64,000 nucleotides of DNA from Acinetobacter sp. ANC 3832 (GCF_002135415.1 NZ_NEGJ01000001.1:310001-374000); one strand, 5' to 3'. Counted from the first letter of the stretch, positions 18,732 to 29,600 are shown. The notes: generated by a model from the letters alone, not told the origin. A program made the numbers and translations.

Positions 18732-20651
18732 TTATTTCAGTAATAAGTTGTTAATGCGTTTTACATATTCAGCAGGATTTTCTGGTAAACCACCTTCAGC
18801 AATCACAGCTTGATCAAAAATAACATTGGCTAAATCATCAAATTGTGCTGAACTTTCCAATTTTTTCACCAAAGGATGTTCTGGATTAATTTCCAAAACA
18901 GGCTTAGATTCAGGTACAGCTTGCCCAGCCTGTTTCAACATACGAATTAACTGTGGTGAAAGCTCACCTTCACTCGTCACCAAACATGCAGGTGAATCGA
19001 CCAAACGCGTTGTTACACGTACTTGGGATGTTTTCGCTTTCAATGCATCAGAAAGTTTATCAACCACAGGTTTGAATTGTTCAGCGGCTTCTTCAAGTGC
19101 TTTCTTCTCTTCGGCATCTTGTAAGTCACCCAGATCAACCGCACCTTTTGCCACATTCTGCATAGGTGTGCCATCAAATTCTTGTACAAATTCCATCGAC
19201 CATTCATCGACACGGTCTGACATCAACAGGACTTCAATATCTTTTTTCTTAAATAATTCAAGTTGTGGCGAATTTTTCGCTGCACTTAGACTATCTGCAG
19301 TCACGTAATAAATGGCTTTTTGCCCTTCTTTCATACGTCCTTTGTAATCTGCCAATGACGTTGAAACATCATCATTGGTTGACGTTGAGAAACGAAGCAG
19401 TTTTAAGATACGATCACGGTTGCCCATGTCTTCACCCAAACCTTCTTTAATCACTGAACCAAATTCAGCATAGAACTGTTTGAATTTCTCTTGATCTTTT
19501 TCATCTTCAGATTTTGCCAAACCATCTAACATGGTCAGAACACGACGTGTATTCCCTTCACGAATGGTTTTTACATCACGGCTTTCTTGCAACAATTCAC
19601 GGCTGACATTCAGAGGTAAATCTGCACTGTCTACGACACCTTGAACAAAACGTAGATAGTTTGGAATCAGATTATCTGCTTCATCCATAATAAACACACG
19701 TTTCACATACAGCTTAATTCCTGCTTTTGCTTCACGTGTAAAAATATTGCTTGCTGCTTTGCTTGGTACATAAAGCAACTGAGTATACTCAGTGCTACCT
19801 TCCACACGGTTATGTGCCCATGCCAATGGTGCTTCATAGTCATGCGTCAAGTTCTTATAGAACTCAATGTATTGCTCTTCAGTCACTTCATTTTTGTTGC
19901 GTGTCCAAAGGGCACTTGCAGAGTTAATCGCCTCCCATTCATCAGTTTTCACCATCTGACCGGGTTTTGGATCTTCACCTTCAGCAACGTCTTCTTGTTG
20001 CCAAACTTCTTTTTGCATTTCAATTGGTAAACTGATGTGATCAGAGTATTTATTGATGATCGTTTTTATTTTATGAGCATCTAAATAATCAAGTGAGTCA
20101 TCACGTAAATGTAGAATAATGTCTGTTCCACGTGAAGCTTTGTTGATTTGTTCAACTTCAAAGTCACCTGTACCACCACTGATCCAACGTACTCCATCAG
20201 CTTCAGGCAAGCCAGCGCGACGTGATTCAACCGTAATTTTTTCAGCAACAATAAAACCTGAATAGAAACCTACACCAAATTGACCAATCAATTGTGCATC
20301 AGATTTTTGATCACCCGATAGCTTCGACATAAAGTCCTTAGTACCAGATTTTGCAATCGTCCCTAAATTATCAATCGCTTCTTGAACCGTTAAACCAATA
20401 CCATTGTCTGAAATCGTAATGGTTTTATTGTCTTTATCTAAGCTCACACGAACGCGTAGGTCTGGATCATTTTCATAAAATTCAGGATGATTAATTCCTT
20501 CAAAGCGCAATTTATCGCAGGCATCTGAAGCATTTGAAATCAATTCACGGAGAAAGATTTCAGGATTAGAATAGAGAGAATGCGTCACCAAATGTAAAAG
20601 CTGTGCCACTTCTGCTTGGAAACTATGTTTTTGTGCGCTTTGCTCACTCAT
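18732..20651 (-). CDS. htpG: Chaperone protein HtpG (bacterial Hsp90)
   Basis: This is an ATP-dependent homodimeric chaperone (639 residues, family length). N-terminal GHKL motifs are [23 protein letters not shown] and [11 protein letters not shown]. The middle domain has the catalytic-loop region [14 protein letters not shown] with its conserved Arg, and the C-terminal dimerisation domain follows. GGAG lies just upstream of the ATG. A candidate heat-shock promoter lies 47-73 nt upstream. Confidence 0.98.
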   Translation of the reverse strand: MSEQSAQKHSFQAEVAQLLHLVTHSLYSNPEIFLRELISNASDACDKLRFEGINHPEFYENDPDLRVRVSLDKDNKTITISDNGIGLTVQEAIDNLGTIAKSGTKDFMSKLSGDQKSDAQLIGQFGVGFYSGFIVAEKITVESRRAGLPEADGVRWISGGTGDFEVEQINKASRGTDIILHLRDDSLDYLDAHKIKTIINKYSDHISLPIEMQKEVWQQEDVAEGEDPKPGQMVKTDEWEAINSASALWTRNKNEVTEEQYIEFYKNLTHDYEAPLAWAHNRVEGSTEYTQLLYVPSKAASNIFTREAKAGIKLYVKRVFIMDEADNLIPNYLRFVQGVVDSADLPLNVSRELLQESRDVKTIREGNTRRVLTMLDGLAKSEDEKDQEKFKQFYAEFGSVIKEGLGEDMGNRDRILKLLRFSTSTNDDVSTSLADYKGRMKEGQKAIYYVTADSLSAAKNSPQLELFKKKDIEVLLMSDRVDEWSMEFVQEFDGTPMQNVAKGAVDLGDLQDAEEKKALEEAAEQFKPVVDKLSDALKAKTSQVRVTTRLVDSPACLVTSEGELSPQLIRMLKQAGQAVPESKPVLEINPEHPLVKKLESSAQFDDLANVIFDQAVIAEGGLPENPAEYVKRINNLLLK

Positions 20652-20697
20652 AAATCACTCCTTCAACTGAATGTAAAATTTTTCTTGAATGCTTTAT

Positions 20698-20724
20698 GAA
20701 TGGAGTGAGTTCTTGATTTTTCAA
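20698..20724 (-). promoter_or_regulatory. Candidate sigma-32 promoter of htpG
   Basis: On the minus strand TTGAAA (20719-20724) is followed after 13 nt by CTCCATTC (CTCCAT at 20700-20705). This approximates the RpoH consensus CTTGAAA, 13-15 nt, CCCCAT, as expected for a heat-shock chaperone gene. It was found by eye only. Confidence 0.45.
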
Positions 20725-20744
20725 TGGTGAGTTGCAAATTTTTC

Positions 20745-21092
20745 TTAAAATGGTCCTTGTCGATAGACTTGATTCATATAGATATCTAATTTTTGTTGAC
20801 GCATTTTATAAACATCATTTAAACAGCTGACATTATCCTGACACTGATCTCTAAGTTGTAACCATTTCACCTGTTGGTCTTGAATTACGCCTCGTGTACC
20901 CATGGGCACCAGTTTACGGATAATATTATAGGTGGTTGCCATTTTGACGTCTGCATCATTCAATTGAAGATGTTTACAAACAGCATGCTCTGTCTTAGTC
21001 ACTGCTTTTTCACAATTAAAACTCGCTGCATGTACAACACTGTATAAAGAAGCATTACTGAATATTAAGATACTAAAAATCAATTTTTTCAT
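20745..21092 (-). CDS. LprI-like (DUF1311) periplasmic protein
   Basis: This 115-residue protein has a signal peptide (MKKLIFSILIFSNASLYSVV, cleavage near HAASF). The mature domain has the LprI pattern of four Cys and an aromatic helix pair: FNCEKAVTKTEHAVCK, LQLNDADVKMATTYN, QVKWLQLRDQCQDNVSCLNDVYKMR. Relatives are annotated as lysozyme inhibitor LprI or DUF1311. Inhibitor activity is not shown by sequence alone. Confidence 0.8.
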   Translation of the reverse strand: MKKLIFSILIFSNASLYSVVHAASFNCEKAVTKTEHAVCKHLQLNDADVKMATTYNIIRKLVPMGTRGVIQDQQVKWLQLRDQCQDNVSCLNDVYKMRQQKLDIYMNQVYRQGPF

Positions 21093-21297
21093 ATTTTAAA
21101 ACCACATCATTTAGGTTGTAAGTTAAAAAAACCAATATGATTTTTTATAGAAGATTATTCATCATTTATTATCAGTGATTTAAAACTAAATATTCAATGA
21201 AAATAAACTTTTACATAAAACCTTTAAATTTCTCATTTGAAAATAAAAATAAAAAAACTTTAAATACTGATGTAGGTCTCTAATACAATCAATATAA

Positions 21298-21325
21298 AAA
21301 GCCCCAGCATTACTGAGGCTTTTTA
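21298..21325 (-). terminator. Terminator of the OmpW-family gene
   Basis: The stem AAAAAGCCCC / GAGGCTTTTT (one mismatch) with an ATTACT-type loop is followed by a T-rich tract on the minus strand. It lies about 20 nt after the stop at 21344. Confidence 0.85.
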
Positions 21326-21343
21326 TAACAATCAATTCTTAAA

Positions 21344-21931
21344 TTAGAATTTATAGCTATAACCCAATGTATAAACAATTGGATCAATATCTAAATCAAA
21401 TTTAGCATTTCCTAATTCATCAATTAGAGTTACTTCTGGACTTATTTGTGCATAACGTACATCTACAAAGACGCCCCAGTTCTTCGCATCAGCAGGTTGG
21501 AAGTTAAAACCAAGCTGACCCGCAACACCAAAAGCTTCTTTAACGTCTTTCGCTACGCCTTGTTCATCCCAAGCAATAAATGCTGTACCACCTACACCGA
21601 TATATGGTGTAAAGCGAGTAGAATTTTTAAAGTTATATTTAGCTGTAATTGTCGGTGGTAAATGTTTGATTCTTGCTACTTTATTACCATCAAGCAAAAC
21701 ATCATGGTTAACTGGCGCTGCTAATAATAGCTCTGCAGAAAATGGTGTATCACCAAAAAAATATTCTACAGAAGGCGTAAAAGCAATTTCACTATCAGCT
21801 TTAACAACACCTAACGCTGTTGTTGTATCTGTTGTTGATGCAATTGCAGAAGCACCTACTTTCACTTGCCAATCTGCAAATGATGCTGTTGAAATCCCCA
21901 TTAATGCAATAAGAGCAACTTGTTTTAACAT
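21344..21931 (-). CDS. ompW: OmpW family outer-membrane protein
   Basis: The 195-residue protein has a signal peptide (MLKQVALIALMGISTASFAD) and then the 8-stranded OmpW/AlkL barrel pattern: WQVKVGASAI at the first strand, FTPSVEYFFGD, HLPPTITAKYNF with the conserved Pro pair, FTPYIGVGGTAF, and C-terminal LGYSYKF ending in Phe. OmpW proteins form channels for small hydrophobic compounds in the outer membrane. It is a single-gene unit. The ompW name is by family. Confidence 0.85.
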   Translation of the reverse strand: MLKQVALIALMGISTASFADWQVKVGASAIASTTDTTTALGVVKADSEIAFTPSVEYFFGDTPFSAELLLAAPVNHDVLLDGNKVARIKHLPPTITAKYNFKNSTRFTPYIGVGGTAFIAWDEQGVAKDVKEAFGVAGQLGFNFQPADAKNWGVFVDVRYAQISPEVTLIDELGNAKFDLDIDPIVYTLGYSYKF

Positions 21932-22063
21932 TTTTTAAATACCCTACTGTTGTTTTACACATATTAAACACACTAATGAAAAGTGATGCAATACGCATTA
22001 ATTAATATTTTGAAATATTATTTTCAAACCACTGATATTCAATATTTTATATTTATTCTTATC

Positions 22064-22094
22064 AATCAGGTTGGTTTTTAAATCCAACCTGATT
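22064..22094. terminator. Hairpin downstream of the antiporter gene
   Basis: A perfect 11-bp stem AATCAGGTTGG / CCAACCTGATT with a 9-nt loop lies about 80 nt after the stop of the minus-strand antiporter gene and upstream of ompW. There is no strong U-run, so its terminator role is inferred. Confidence 0.5.
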
Positions 22095-22171
22095 AATAAG
22101 GTTTATTTTTAAATTATTTTATTAAGATATAATAAATCACAAACACTTTATATTAAGTTTTTATAAAGATA

Positions 22172-23542
22172 TTATAAAACCATTGCTGCAATCCAACCAA
22201 AAATTAATAATGGAATATTAAAGTGCAAGAATGTTGGAATAACACTATCTTTCATGTGATCATGTTGACCATCCATATTTAAACCAGAAGTTGGTCCCAA
22301 AGTTGAGTCAGAGGCGGGTGAACCTGCATCACCTAAAGCAGCAGCAGTACCAATAATGGCAATAGTCGCCATTGGGCTAAATCCAAACTGAATACAAAGT
22401 GGTACATAAATAATGGCTAAAATTGGTACAGTAGAGAAAGAAGATCCGATTCCTAACGTAATCAACAAACCAATCAGTAGCATTAAAAATGCGGCCAATG
22501 CTTTGCTATTTCCAATCCAATGAACGGATGCTTCAACCAAAGCAGGTACTTGATTTGTCGCTTCAATAACTGAAGCAAAACCTTGCGCTGCAATCATAAT
22601 AAAACCAACCAACGCCATCATTCGCATACCAGCAATAATGACATCATCCGCTTCTCGCCACTTAAAGATTCCAGCACAACTGAGAATAGCAACACCGACT
22701 AAACCTGCCAAAATCATCGAGTCAGAATAAAGCTGTACAGCCAGCGTTGCGATTACTGCAAATGCTGCCATAAATAAAGTGAATTTTGCAATTTGTGGTG
22801 CTTGATGTTGCTCAGTCGTTGCCATTTCATCAGAAATGCTTTGCGTCTTATCTTCAATTTCAATGTCTTGATAATAACGTGGCTTTCTATAACTGATGAA
22901 TAATGCAATCAATAAGCCCACAAACATGCCTGATACAGGAATCAGCATCGCATGTGGAATTTGTTCATTGCTCACAGAGAAGCCATAAGGCTTACCAAAG
23001 GTATTAATGTTCTGTGCCAAAATATCATTTAAGAAAATTGCACCGAAACCCACTGGAATCAGCATATAGGTTGCACATAAACCAAAAGTCAGTAAGCACA
23101 CCACAGCTCGACGATCTAGATTCAAGTGATTGAACACACCAATCAATGGTGGGATTAAAACTGGAATGAAAGCAATATGGACTGGAATCAAGTTCTGTGA
23201 TGAGACTGCAGCCAATGCAATAGTTGCAAAGATAATATATTTAACTTTGTTCTGTGATTTAGTATCGGCATCACCTTTCAAAATTCGAATCAGTTTATAT
23301 GCCAATAAATCAGGTAAACCTGAACGCGCCAATGCCAAAGCAAAAGCACCTAATACCCCGTAAGCTAAAGCAATCTTTGCTCCGCCACCTAAACCATTAT
23401 TGAAGGCTTCTAAAGTACCGTGTAAGCCTAAACCTGCCAATAAACCACCTGTAACAGCACCAATAATTAGTGCAAAAACCACAGGGACACGAGCTAAAGA
23501 TAGTCCAAACATGACTACGATAGCAGCTATAATTGCAATCAT
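22172..23542 (-). CDS. Na+/H+ antiporter family membrane transporter
   Basis: The 456-residue polytopic protein begins with a hydrophobic helix (MIAIIAAIVVMFGLSLARVP) and has about 11-12 membrane segments. Signature-like stretches are GLGLHGTLEAFNNGLGGGAK, SSQNLIPVHIAFIPVLIPPL and, near the C-terminus, GDAGSPASDSTLGPTSGLNM. They fit the NhaC-related Na+/H+ antiporter family that also includes putative amino-acid carriers such as YuiF. The substrate is therefore uncertain. A cytoplasmic loop lies near residues 225-250. It is a single-gene unit. Confidence 0.82.
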   Translation of the reverse strand: MIAIIAAIVVMFGLSLARVPVVFALIIGAVTGGLLAGLGLHGTLEAFNNGLGGGAKIALAYGVLGAFALALARSGLPDLLAYKLIRILKGDADTKSQNKVKYIIFATIALAAVSSQNLIPVHIAFIPVLIPPLIGVFNHLNLDRRAVVCLLTFGLCATYMLIPVGFGAIFLNDILAQNINTFGKPYGFSVSNEQIPHAMLIPVSGMFVGLLIALFISYRKPRYYQDIEIEDKTQSISDEMATTEQHQAPQIAKFTLFMAAFAVIATLAVQLYSDSMILAGLVGVAILSCAGIFKWREADDVIIAGMRMMALVGFIMIAAQGFASVIEATNQVPALVEASVHWIGNSKALAAFLMLLIGLLITLGIGSSFSTVPILAIIYVPLCIQFGFSPMATIAIIGTAAALGDAGSPASDSTLGPTSGLNMDGQHDHMKDSVIPTFLHFNIPLLIFGWIAAMVL

Positions 23543-23620
23543 AAGAAACGGATTTGAGAAAAACAGGCATTCTATCAGAGAATGATCATGTTATTTACGC
23601 CATTTATCTCATTCTAAAGT

Positions 23621-23653
23621 CATAAAAAAGTGATCTTTCATCACTTTTTTATG
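23621..23653 (-). terminator. Terminator of the alpha/beta hydrolase gene
   Basis: A perfect 14-bp stem CATAAAAAAGTGAT / ATCACTTTTTTATG with a 5-nt loop lies directly after the stop at 23662. Its T-rich arm follows on either strand. Confidence 0.85.
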
Positions 23654-23661
23654 AAGCAAAA

Positions 23662-24534
23662 TCAAACTGACTTTTTCTGCGCAAAGGTTTTGATATATTC
23701 TGCGATTTCTTGTGGACGACTCAACACAGCCCAGTGATTCGCATCAACCTCGACTCGTTCAAAATCATCTGCCCATTTCGGCATTTCATCAATCAGCTCA
23801 GGACTTACAAAATTATCTCGCTTCAAAACCACAGCCTGTACAGGGCATTGTGCAAAACGCTGACGAGGCCGTGTTAAACGAGGAATAAAATTAGCACGAT
23901 ACAAGCCAATACCATGCTCACCATCTGCTGTAATATTCTGATTTAGTGGTAAACCTTTGGTTTTCTCTAATTGGTTTAATACCATCCCCCATCGTTCAGG
24001 GCTAAAGAAATGCCAAACGGTTGGAGCCAATATCGGTAATTGAAAAGCAACGATATACCATGACTTCACCAACTGTTTAAAAAACTTACTTTTCTCATGC
24101 TTGAACTGATCACGCATCCAAAATGCAGCATGATCCAAACAAGGACCTGACATTGTGGTATAGGATAAAATACGCCCTTTAAATTTAGGCTCAGTCACCG
24201 ATTCCCATGTTTGAATGGATCCCCAATCATGCGCTGCTAAATGAAAATTTTGCTTGGGTAATAATGCATTCACCACACATTCTAAATCGAGAGACAGACG
24301 CGCTAAGCTATAGTCACGAATCCGTTTTGGAATACTCGATTGCCCTGCGCCACGAACATCATAAGTCACAATATAAAAATCAGATTGTAAGTGTTCAATA
24401 ATCGGTTCCCAGACTTCCTGATTATCTGGATAACCATGCACCAAAACCATGGCTGGATGACTTGGATTACCCCAAGTTTTAGCACATAATTTTTGATCAT
24501 CTTGCGTTGTAATCCAATGAGTTTGCGTGTGCAT
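23662..24534 (-). CDS. Alpha/beta hydrolase, epoxide-hydrolase-like
   Basis: A 290-residue alpha/beta hydrolase has the oxyanion motif HGYPDN, the nucleophile elbow AAHDWGS (Asp as nucleophile, as in epoxide hydrolases and haloalkane dehalogenases), and a terminal catalytic His in VDANHWAVLSRP. The lid region has RGAGQSS before it and a Trp-rich cap. It has no signal peptide. The substrate is unknown; the Asp nucleophile favours epoxide hydrolase-type chemistry. It is divergent from the DUF4442 gene at 24653. Confidence 0.85.
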   Translation of the reverse strand: MHTQTHWITTQDDQKLCAKTWGNPSHPAMVLVHGYPDNQEVWEPIIEHLQSDFYIVTYDVRGAGQSSIPKRIRDYSLARLSLDLECVVNALLPKQNFHLAAHDWGSIQTWESVTEPKFKGRILSYTTMSGPCLDHAAFWMRDQFKHEKSKFFKQLVKSWYIVAFQLPILAPTVWHFFSPERWGMVLNQLEKTKGLPLNQNITADGEHGIGLYRANFIPRLTRPRQRFAQCPVQAVVLKRDNFVSPELIDEMPKWADDFERVEVDANHWAVLSRPQEIAEYIKTFAQKKSV

Positions 24535-24652
24535 TGAGTCACCTATTGTTGTTTTACATTGACTATTAATTCAACATCTATGGCACTAAGATCAATGCCA
24601 TATCTCTATTCATTATTTATGATGGTTGAAAAATAGATAAATAGAATTGACC

Positions 24653-25141
24653 ATGAACGATATTATCCGCAAGTTACAGACAATTCCTTTCATCTCAAAA
24701 TTCATACTCAATCACTATTCCCCATTTAAAGGCGCGGGAATTGAAATTGATGTGTTTGACTTAAAAAATTATTACATTCGAGTCAAAATGCCGTTATTAC
24801 AGAAAAATCGGAATTTAGTCGGCACTCATTTTGGCGGAAGCTTATATTCAATGGTTGACCCATTTTATATGCTGATTCTGATTCATCATTTAGGACCGAG
24901 ATATATCGTGTGGGATAAAGCAGCCAATATTAATTTTCTATCACCAGGTCGAAGTACAGTTTATGCCGATATCCGATTAGATAAAGATGAAATTGAGCAT
25001 ATTAAATCTCTTGCTGATAATTTTGCGCCTATCTATCGTAATTATACTTTAGATCTTTATGATGAATCTGGTATCAGAATCGCCGAAATCCAAAAGACCC
25101 TTTATATTCGTCGGAAGCATCCACAACCCTTAAAATCATAA
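24653..25141 (+). CDS. DUF4442 hotdog-fold protein, putative thioesterase
   Basis: The protein of 162 residues has the hotdog pattern: the central helix segment NLVGTHFGGSLYSMVDPFYM, then YIVWDKAANINFLSPGRSTV and the last strands VYADIRLDKDEIEHI and IAEIQKTLYIRRK. DUF4442 proteins are related to YiiD-type acyl-CoA thioesterases, but catalysis is not established. ATG 24653 is used; an in-frame TTG lies two codons upstream. It is closed by a terminator. Confidence 0.82.
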   Translation: MNDIIRKLQTIPFISKFILNHYSPFKGAGIEIDVFDLKNYYIRVKMPLLQKNRNLVGTHFGGSLYSMVDPFYMLILIHHLGPRYIVWDKAANINFLSPGRSTVYADIRLDKDEIEHIKSLADNFAPIYRNYTLDLYDESGIRIAEIQKTLYIRRKHPQPLKS

Positions 25142-25174
25142 AATTGCTTGAGCACAGTTATATTTATCAAATCA

Positions 25175-25200
25175 AAATAAGCGCAAAAGAGCGCTTATTT
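25175..25200 (+). terminator. Bidirectional terminator between DUF4442 and glycine-zipper genes
   Basis: A 10-bp stem AAATAAGCGC / GCGCTTATTT with a 6-nt loop lies about 35 nt after the plus-strand stop and about 27 nt from the convergent minus-strand stop. Confidence 0.85.
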
Positions 25201-25226
25201 TTAAATTATCAATATTAAATTATAAC

Positions 25227-25583
25227 TTAGCGTTTTTCTTCAATTGCCGCGCCTGCACCGCCACCAATTGCACCGCCAATCGCAGCACCAGAATCGCCAC
25301 CAAAAATACCTTTACCAATAATTGAACCGATACCAGCACCAATGGCACTTGCGCCTGCATTTTGGTTTGAACCATTTTGTGTTTTGCTACCAATAGCAGC
25401 ACCACCCGCAGCTCCTGCTGCCGCACCTACGCCATTGCCAACACGATTACCTACGCCACCACCCACTGCTCCACCAATTGCTGCAGCACCAATACGCTGA
25501 TTTGAGGGTGACATGGTGTCACAACCCGCTAACATTAAAGTCGGTAATGCTGCACATATCAGTACCATGATTGATTTTTTCAT
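25227..25583 (-). CDS. Glycine-zipper outer-membrane lipoprotein
   Basis: The 118-residue lipoprotein has lipobox LAGC (Cys21). It continues with dense glycine-zipper repeats (RIGAAAIGGAVGGGVGNRVG, then AGASAIGAGIGSIIGKG and SGAAIGGAIGGGAGAAI), the pattern of 17-kDa-antigen/OsmB-like proteins. It is probably inserted in or attached to the outer membrane, with a role in envelope integrity. Function is inferred from the family pattern. Confidence 0.8.
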   Translation of the reverse strand: MKKSIMVLICAALPTLMLAGCDTMSPSNQRIGAAAIGGAVGGGVGNRVGNGVGAAAGAAGGAAIGSKTQNGSNQNAGASAIGAGIGSIIGKGIFGGDSGAAIGGAIGGGAGAAIEEKR

Positions 25584-25842
25584 GAGAATCTTCCCTATAT
25601 ATTGCTAAAGCAAAATCTGCCTATAGAATATCAAATCACTAAATTGTGTTAATTTTCACTATTTCTTGCTACGTTTTGTAATATATGCTAAGTATTTGGC
25701 TAATTATTCATAGTTATTTTATTTTTTGATCGAAGCATCTCAATTCACTTAAATAGACTTCGTAAAATTTAGATAAACTCTAGTAAAACGCTATTCAGCA
25801 TCACTTATCAATTAAATTTACCTATTTTATTAAAGCCATGAA

Positions 25843-25870
25843 AAAACCCGCATATTCTGCGGGTTTTATT
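25843..25870. terminator. Terminator downstream of the 25.9 kb gene
   Basis: A 10-bp stem AAAACCCGCA / TGCGGGTTTT with a 5-nt loop has a T-rich tract on the plus strand and AAAAAA preceding it, which gives T-run context on the minus strand too. It closes the minus-strand gene ending at 25915. Confidence 0.85.
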
Positions 25871-25914
25871 TTTATCGGGACTTGGCATTTTGAAGTTTTC
25901 ATGCAACTAAATTT

Positions 25915-26448
25915 TTACTCTTCATCTTCAACCACAGTCACTTCTTTCGTTGCTTTCCCATCCGTAGAAACAACTGCACGAGTTGCACTACCTTCTGCAG
26001 TTGCAACAGAACCTACTTTCAATTCTTTTTTAACAGGTGCATGTCCTTTCTTAAATTCAACACCTGTCGCATCTACTTTCTTTGTCTCACCAATAATTTG
26101 ACCACCTTGCATCAAAACTTTTTTCTCTTCAATTTTAGTGGTCGGAACAATTACAGCTTGCTCTTTAACATGTGGCACCGATAATTGTTTTTTTGAAAAC
26201 TCAGCTTTGTTATCTACTTTGACAATATCATGCGCAACAATATCTTTACCTTGGTTTTTCACTTCGAGTACAGTTGCTTCTGTCGTACGTATTGGCTCTT
26301 GACCATCAACCGTGGTAATCACTTCTGTTTTTGTTACTGGAACAATCGCTTTCTTCTCTTTAATAATTGCCGCCGGCATTTCTGCAAAAACACTGCCCGC
26401 AACAGAAGATAAAAGAAGAACACTTAACACTTTTTTATTAAATTTCAT
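25915..26448 (-). CDS. Hypothetical exported protein rich in Lys/Val/Thr
   Basis: The 177-residue protein has a signal peptide (VLSVLLLSSVAGSVFA, cleavage before EMPAAI). The mature part is repetitive in style, with alternating Lys/Glu/Val strands (IVPVTKTEVITTVDGQEP, VIVPTTKIEEKKVLMQGGQ); the two IVP(V/T)TK motifs suggest internal duplication. It ends in an acidic tail, VVEDEE. No family is recognised. A tandem/inverted repeat lies 40-100 nt upstream and may regulate it. Confidence 0.65.
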   Translation of the reverse strand: MKFNKKVLSVLLLSSVAGSVFAEMPAAIIKEKKAIVPVTKTEVITTVDGQEPIRTTEATVLEVKNQGKDIVAHDIVKVDNKAEFSKKQLSVPHVKEQAVIVPTTKIEEKKVLMQGGQIIGETKKVDATGVEFKKGHAPVKKELKVGSVATAEGSATRAVVSTDGKATKEVTVVEDEE

Positions 26449-26488
26449 GTAATTATTCCTAATGTGATTATTAATATATCTTTGGCTA

Positions 26489-26546
26489 TTAGCACTTAAC
26501 TCAGCCTTTGCCTTTTGAGTATAGTGCTAATTGAGTATAGTGCTAA
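26489..26546. repeat. 16-bp tandem repeat with inverted half-site upstream of the 25.9 kb gene
   Basis: TTGAGTATAGTGCTAA occurs twice in direct tandem (26515-26530 and 26531-26546). TTAGCACTTAACTCA (26489-26503) is an imperfect inverted copy. The arrangement sits 40-100 nt upstream of the start at 26448. It may be an operator cluster or a local duplication. Confidence 0.7.
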
Positions 26547-26636
26547 AAATTTCTTTTTATTCAAAGCTCTTGGATATAAGTACAAAAAATAAACCTAAAA
26601 TTACATTCTTTTTCACATATTATTTTCTCTAATGAT

Positions 26637-26660
26637 AAAAAAGACGCCCTAAGGCGCCTT
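26637..26660 (-). terminator. Terminator of the rpoBC transcript
   Basis: The stem AAGACGCC / GGCGCCTT (one mismatch, G-U-type in RNA) with loop CTAA is followed on the minus strand by a T-run. It lies about 20 nt after the rpoC stop. Confidence 0.85.
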
Positions 26661-26680
26661 CTTTATTTCAAACGTTAAAC

Positions 26681-29600
26681 TTAGAAAGAATCTTCGTTTA
26701 ATGCTTGAGAAAATGCTTGGTCTACATCAGAGAAGTCATTTACAAGCTCATGCTCTGCAGCTTCAGCTTCTTGACGACGACGCTCTAAATGGTAAGCAAG
26801 ACCTGTACCCGCTGGGATCAGACGACCTACAACGACGTTCTCTTTCAAGCCACGTAATTCATCTTCTTTACCTGTTACAGCAGCTTCAGTTAACACACGA
26901 GTTGTTTCCTGGAACGATGCAGCAGAGATGAATGAGTCAGTAGAAAGCGATGCTTTCGTAATACCCATCAATAGACGTTCAAATTTTGCAGGGAACTTAT
27001 TCTGTGCATTTACAGCTTGGTTCTCTTGAACTACACGAATGTAATCCACTTGCTCGCCTTTAATGAAACTCGTATCACCACCATCAGTGATATCAACTTT
27101 ACGCAACATTTGACGTACGATAACTTCAATGTGCTTATCGTTGATTTTTACACCTTGTAGACGGTAAACGTCTTGCACTTCATTTACAACGTAGTTTGTA
27201 AGCGCAACTTCACCTTTCAAACGTAAAATGTCATGCGGATTTTGTGGACCATCAGAAACAGTTTCACCACGGTTTACATGCTCGCCTTCGAACACGTTCA
27301 TGGTACGCCATTTCGGAATTAACTCTTCGTAGATCTCAGAGCCATCATCCGGAGTAATCACAAGACGGTTCTTACCTTTGGTCTCTTTACCGAAGCTTAC
27401 AACACCTGAAACTTCTGCAAGAATCGCGTGTTCTTTTGGCTTACGTGCTTCGAACAAATCCGCTACACGTGGTAGACCACCGGTAATATCACGCGTACGT
27501 GAAGTTTCTTGTGGTACACGACCAATTACGTCACCCACACCAATTGTTTCGCCATCACGAACAGTTACAATTGTGTTTTGTGGTAAGAAGTAGAACTGTT
27601 CGCTGCCATCTGTTGTATCCAACACGATTGCAGGACGCAAATCTTTACCAGAAGCAGGACGAGCTGTTACAGGTAAAATTTCAGTCGACGTCATACCCGT
27701 TGCATCATCAGTTTTCGATGTTGCAGTTACGCCATCAGAAATCTGGCTGAAACGTGCTTTACCTGCGACTTCTGTTACCAATGGATGTGTATGTGGATCC
27801 CAAGTCGCTACGATACCACCGCCTTCTACCGCTTCACCATCTTTCAACAAGATAGATGCACCGTATGGCAATTTGTAACGTTCACGTTCACGACCTAAAT
27901 CATCCGCAATACCAATTTCACCTGAACGAGAAACAGATACCAAGTGACCTTTGGCATGTTGTACAGTTTTCACATTATGGAAACGTACAGTACCTTTATT
28001 ACGTACTTGAACACTGTTTGCAGCAGACGTTCGGCTTGCAGCACCACCCACGTGGAATGTACGCATGGTTAACTGTGTACCAGGTTCACCAATGGATTGT
28101 GCAGCCATAACACCAACAGACTCACCAGGATTGACCTGATGACCGCGAGCCAAGTCACGACCGTAACATTTTGCACATACACCGAATGTAGACGCACAGT
28201 TTACAACTGAACGTACTTTAATTTCGTCGACACCCGCATTTTCAATAAATGCAGCAAGTTTCTCGTCAATTAAAGTATTACGTGGAAGAAGAACTTCGTC
28301 AGAACCTACTTTCTTCACATCTTCAGCAACAACACGACCAAGAACTCGTGCACCCAAGTTTTCGATTACATCGCCACCTTGAATGAATGGCGTCATCACT
28401 AGGCCTTCTAGCGTGCCACAATCAGGTTCAGTAATTACTAAATCCTGTGCAACGTCTACTAGACGACGAGTCAAGTAACCTGAGTTTGCTGTTTTAAGTG
28501 CTGTATCGGCCAAACCTTTACGTGCACCATGTGTTGAAATGAAGTACTGAAGTACTGTCAAACCTTCACGGAAGTTTGCTTTAATTGGTGTTTCAATGAT
28601 CGAACCATCTGGTTTCGCCATCAAACCACGCATACCTGCAAGCTGACGAATCTGAGCTGCCGAACCACGGGCACCAGAGTCAGACATCATGTAGATACTG
28701 TTGAATGATTTTTGCTTCTCGTCTTCACCCTGTTTGTTTTTAACAGTTGTGAAAGACAAGTTGTCCATCATCGCTTTCGCGACTTGGTCATTGGTACGTG
28801 CCCAAATATCGACAACTTTGTTATAACGCTCACCAGCAGTTACGAAACCTTGATCAAACTGTTGTTCAATTTCACGAACTTCAGCTTCAGCTTTTTCAAT
28901 AATTGCTTGTTTTTGTGGCGGAATAAGCATGTCTTCCATACCAACAGAAACACCTGAGCGCGTCGCTTGACGGAAGCCCAAGTACATCAATTGATCCGCG
29001 AAGATAACAGTATCTTTCAAGCCAAGTTTACGGTAGCAAGAGTTAATTAACTTAGAGATGTTCTTTTTCGTCATCTCAAGGTTAATTTGTTGGAAGTCCA
29101 TACCTTCAGGAACGATTTCCCAAAGTAAGCAACGACCTGGTGTCGTGTCAACAATAATCGTTTGTTGTTCACGGTTACCATTTTCATCAATTACGGTTTG
29201 ATGAACACGTGCTTTTACACGCGCATGTAAATTGACTTGACCTGTTGCCAACGCACGGTTTACTTCGTGCGTATCCGCAAACACCATGCCTTCACCTTTG
29301 GCATTGATCGCATCACGTGTGATGTAATACAAGCCCAAGACAACGTCTTGAGAAGGTACGATGATTGGTTCACCATTCGCAGGAGACAAGATGTTATTTG
29401 TTGACATCATTAACGCACGAGCTTCTAACTGAGCTTCGATTGTTAAAGGTACGTGTACCGCCATTTGGTCACCGTCGAAGTCGGCGTTGAACGCAGCACA
29501 TACGAGTGGGTGTAAACGGATCGCTTTACCTTCAATCAGAATAGGTTCAAATGCTTGAAGACCTAAACGGTGAAGCGTTGGCGCACGGTTCAACATCACT

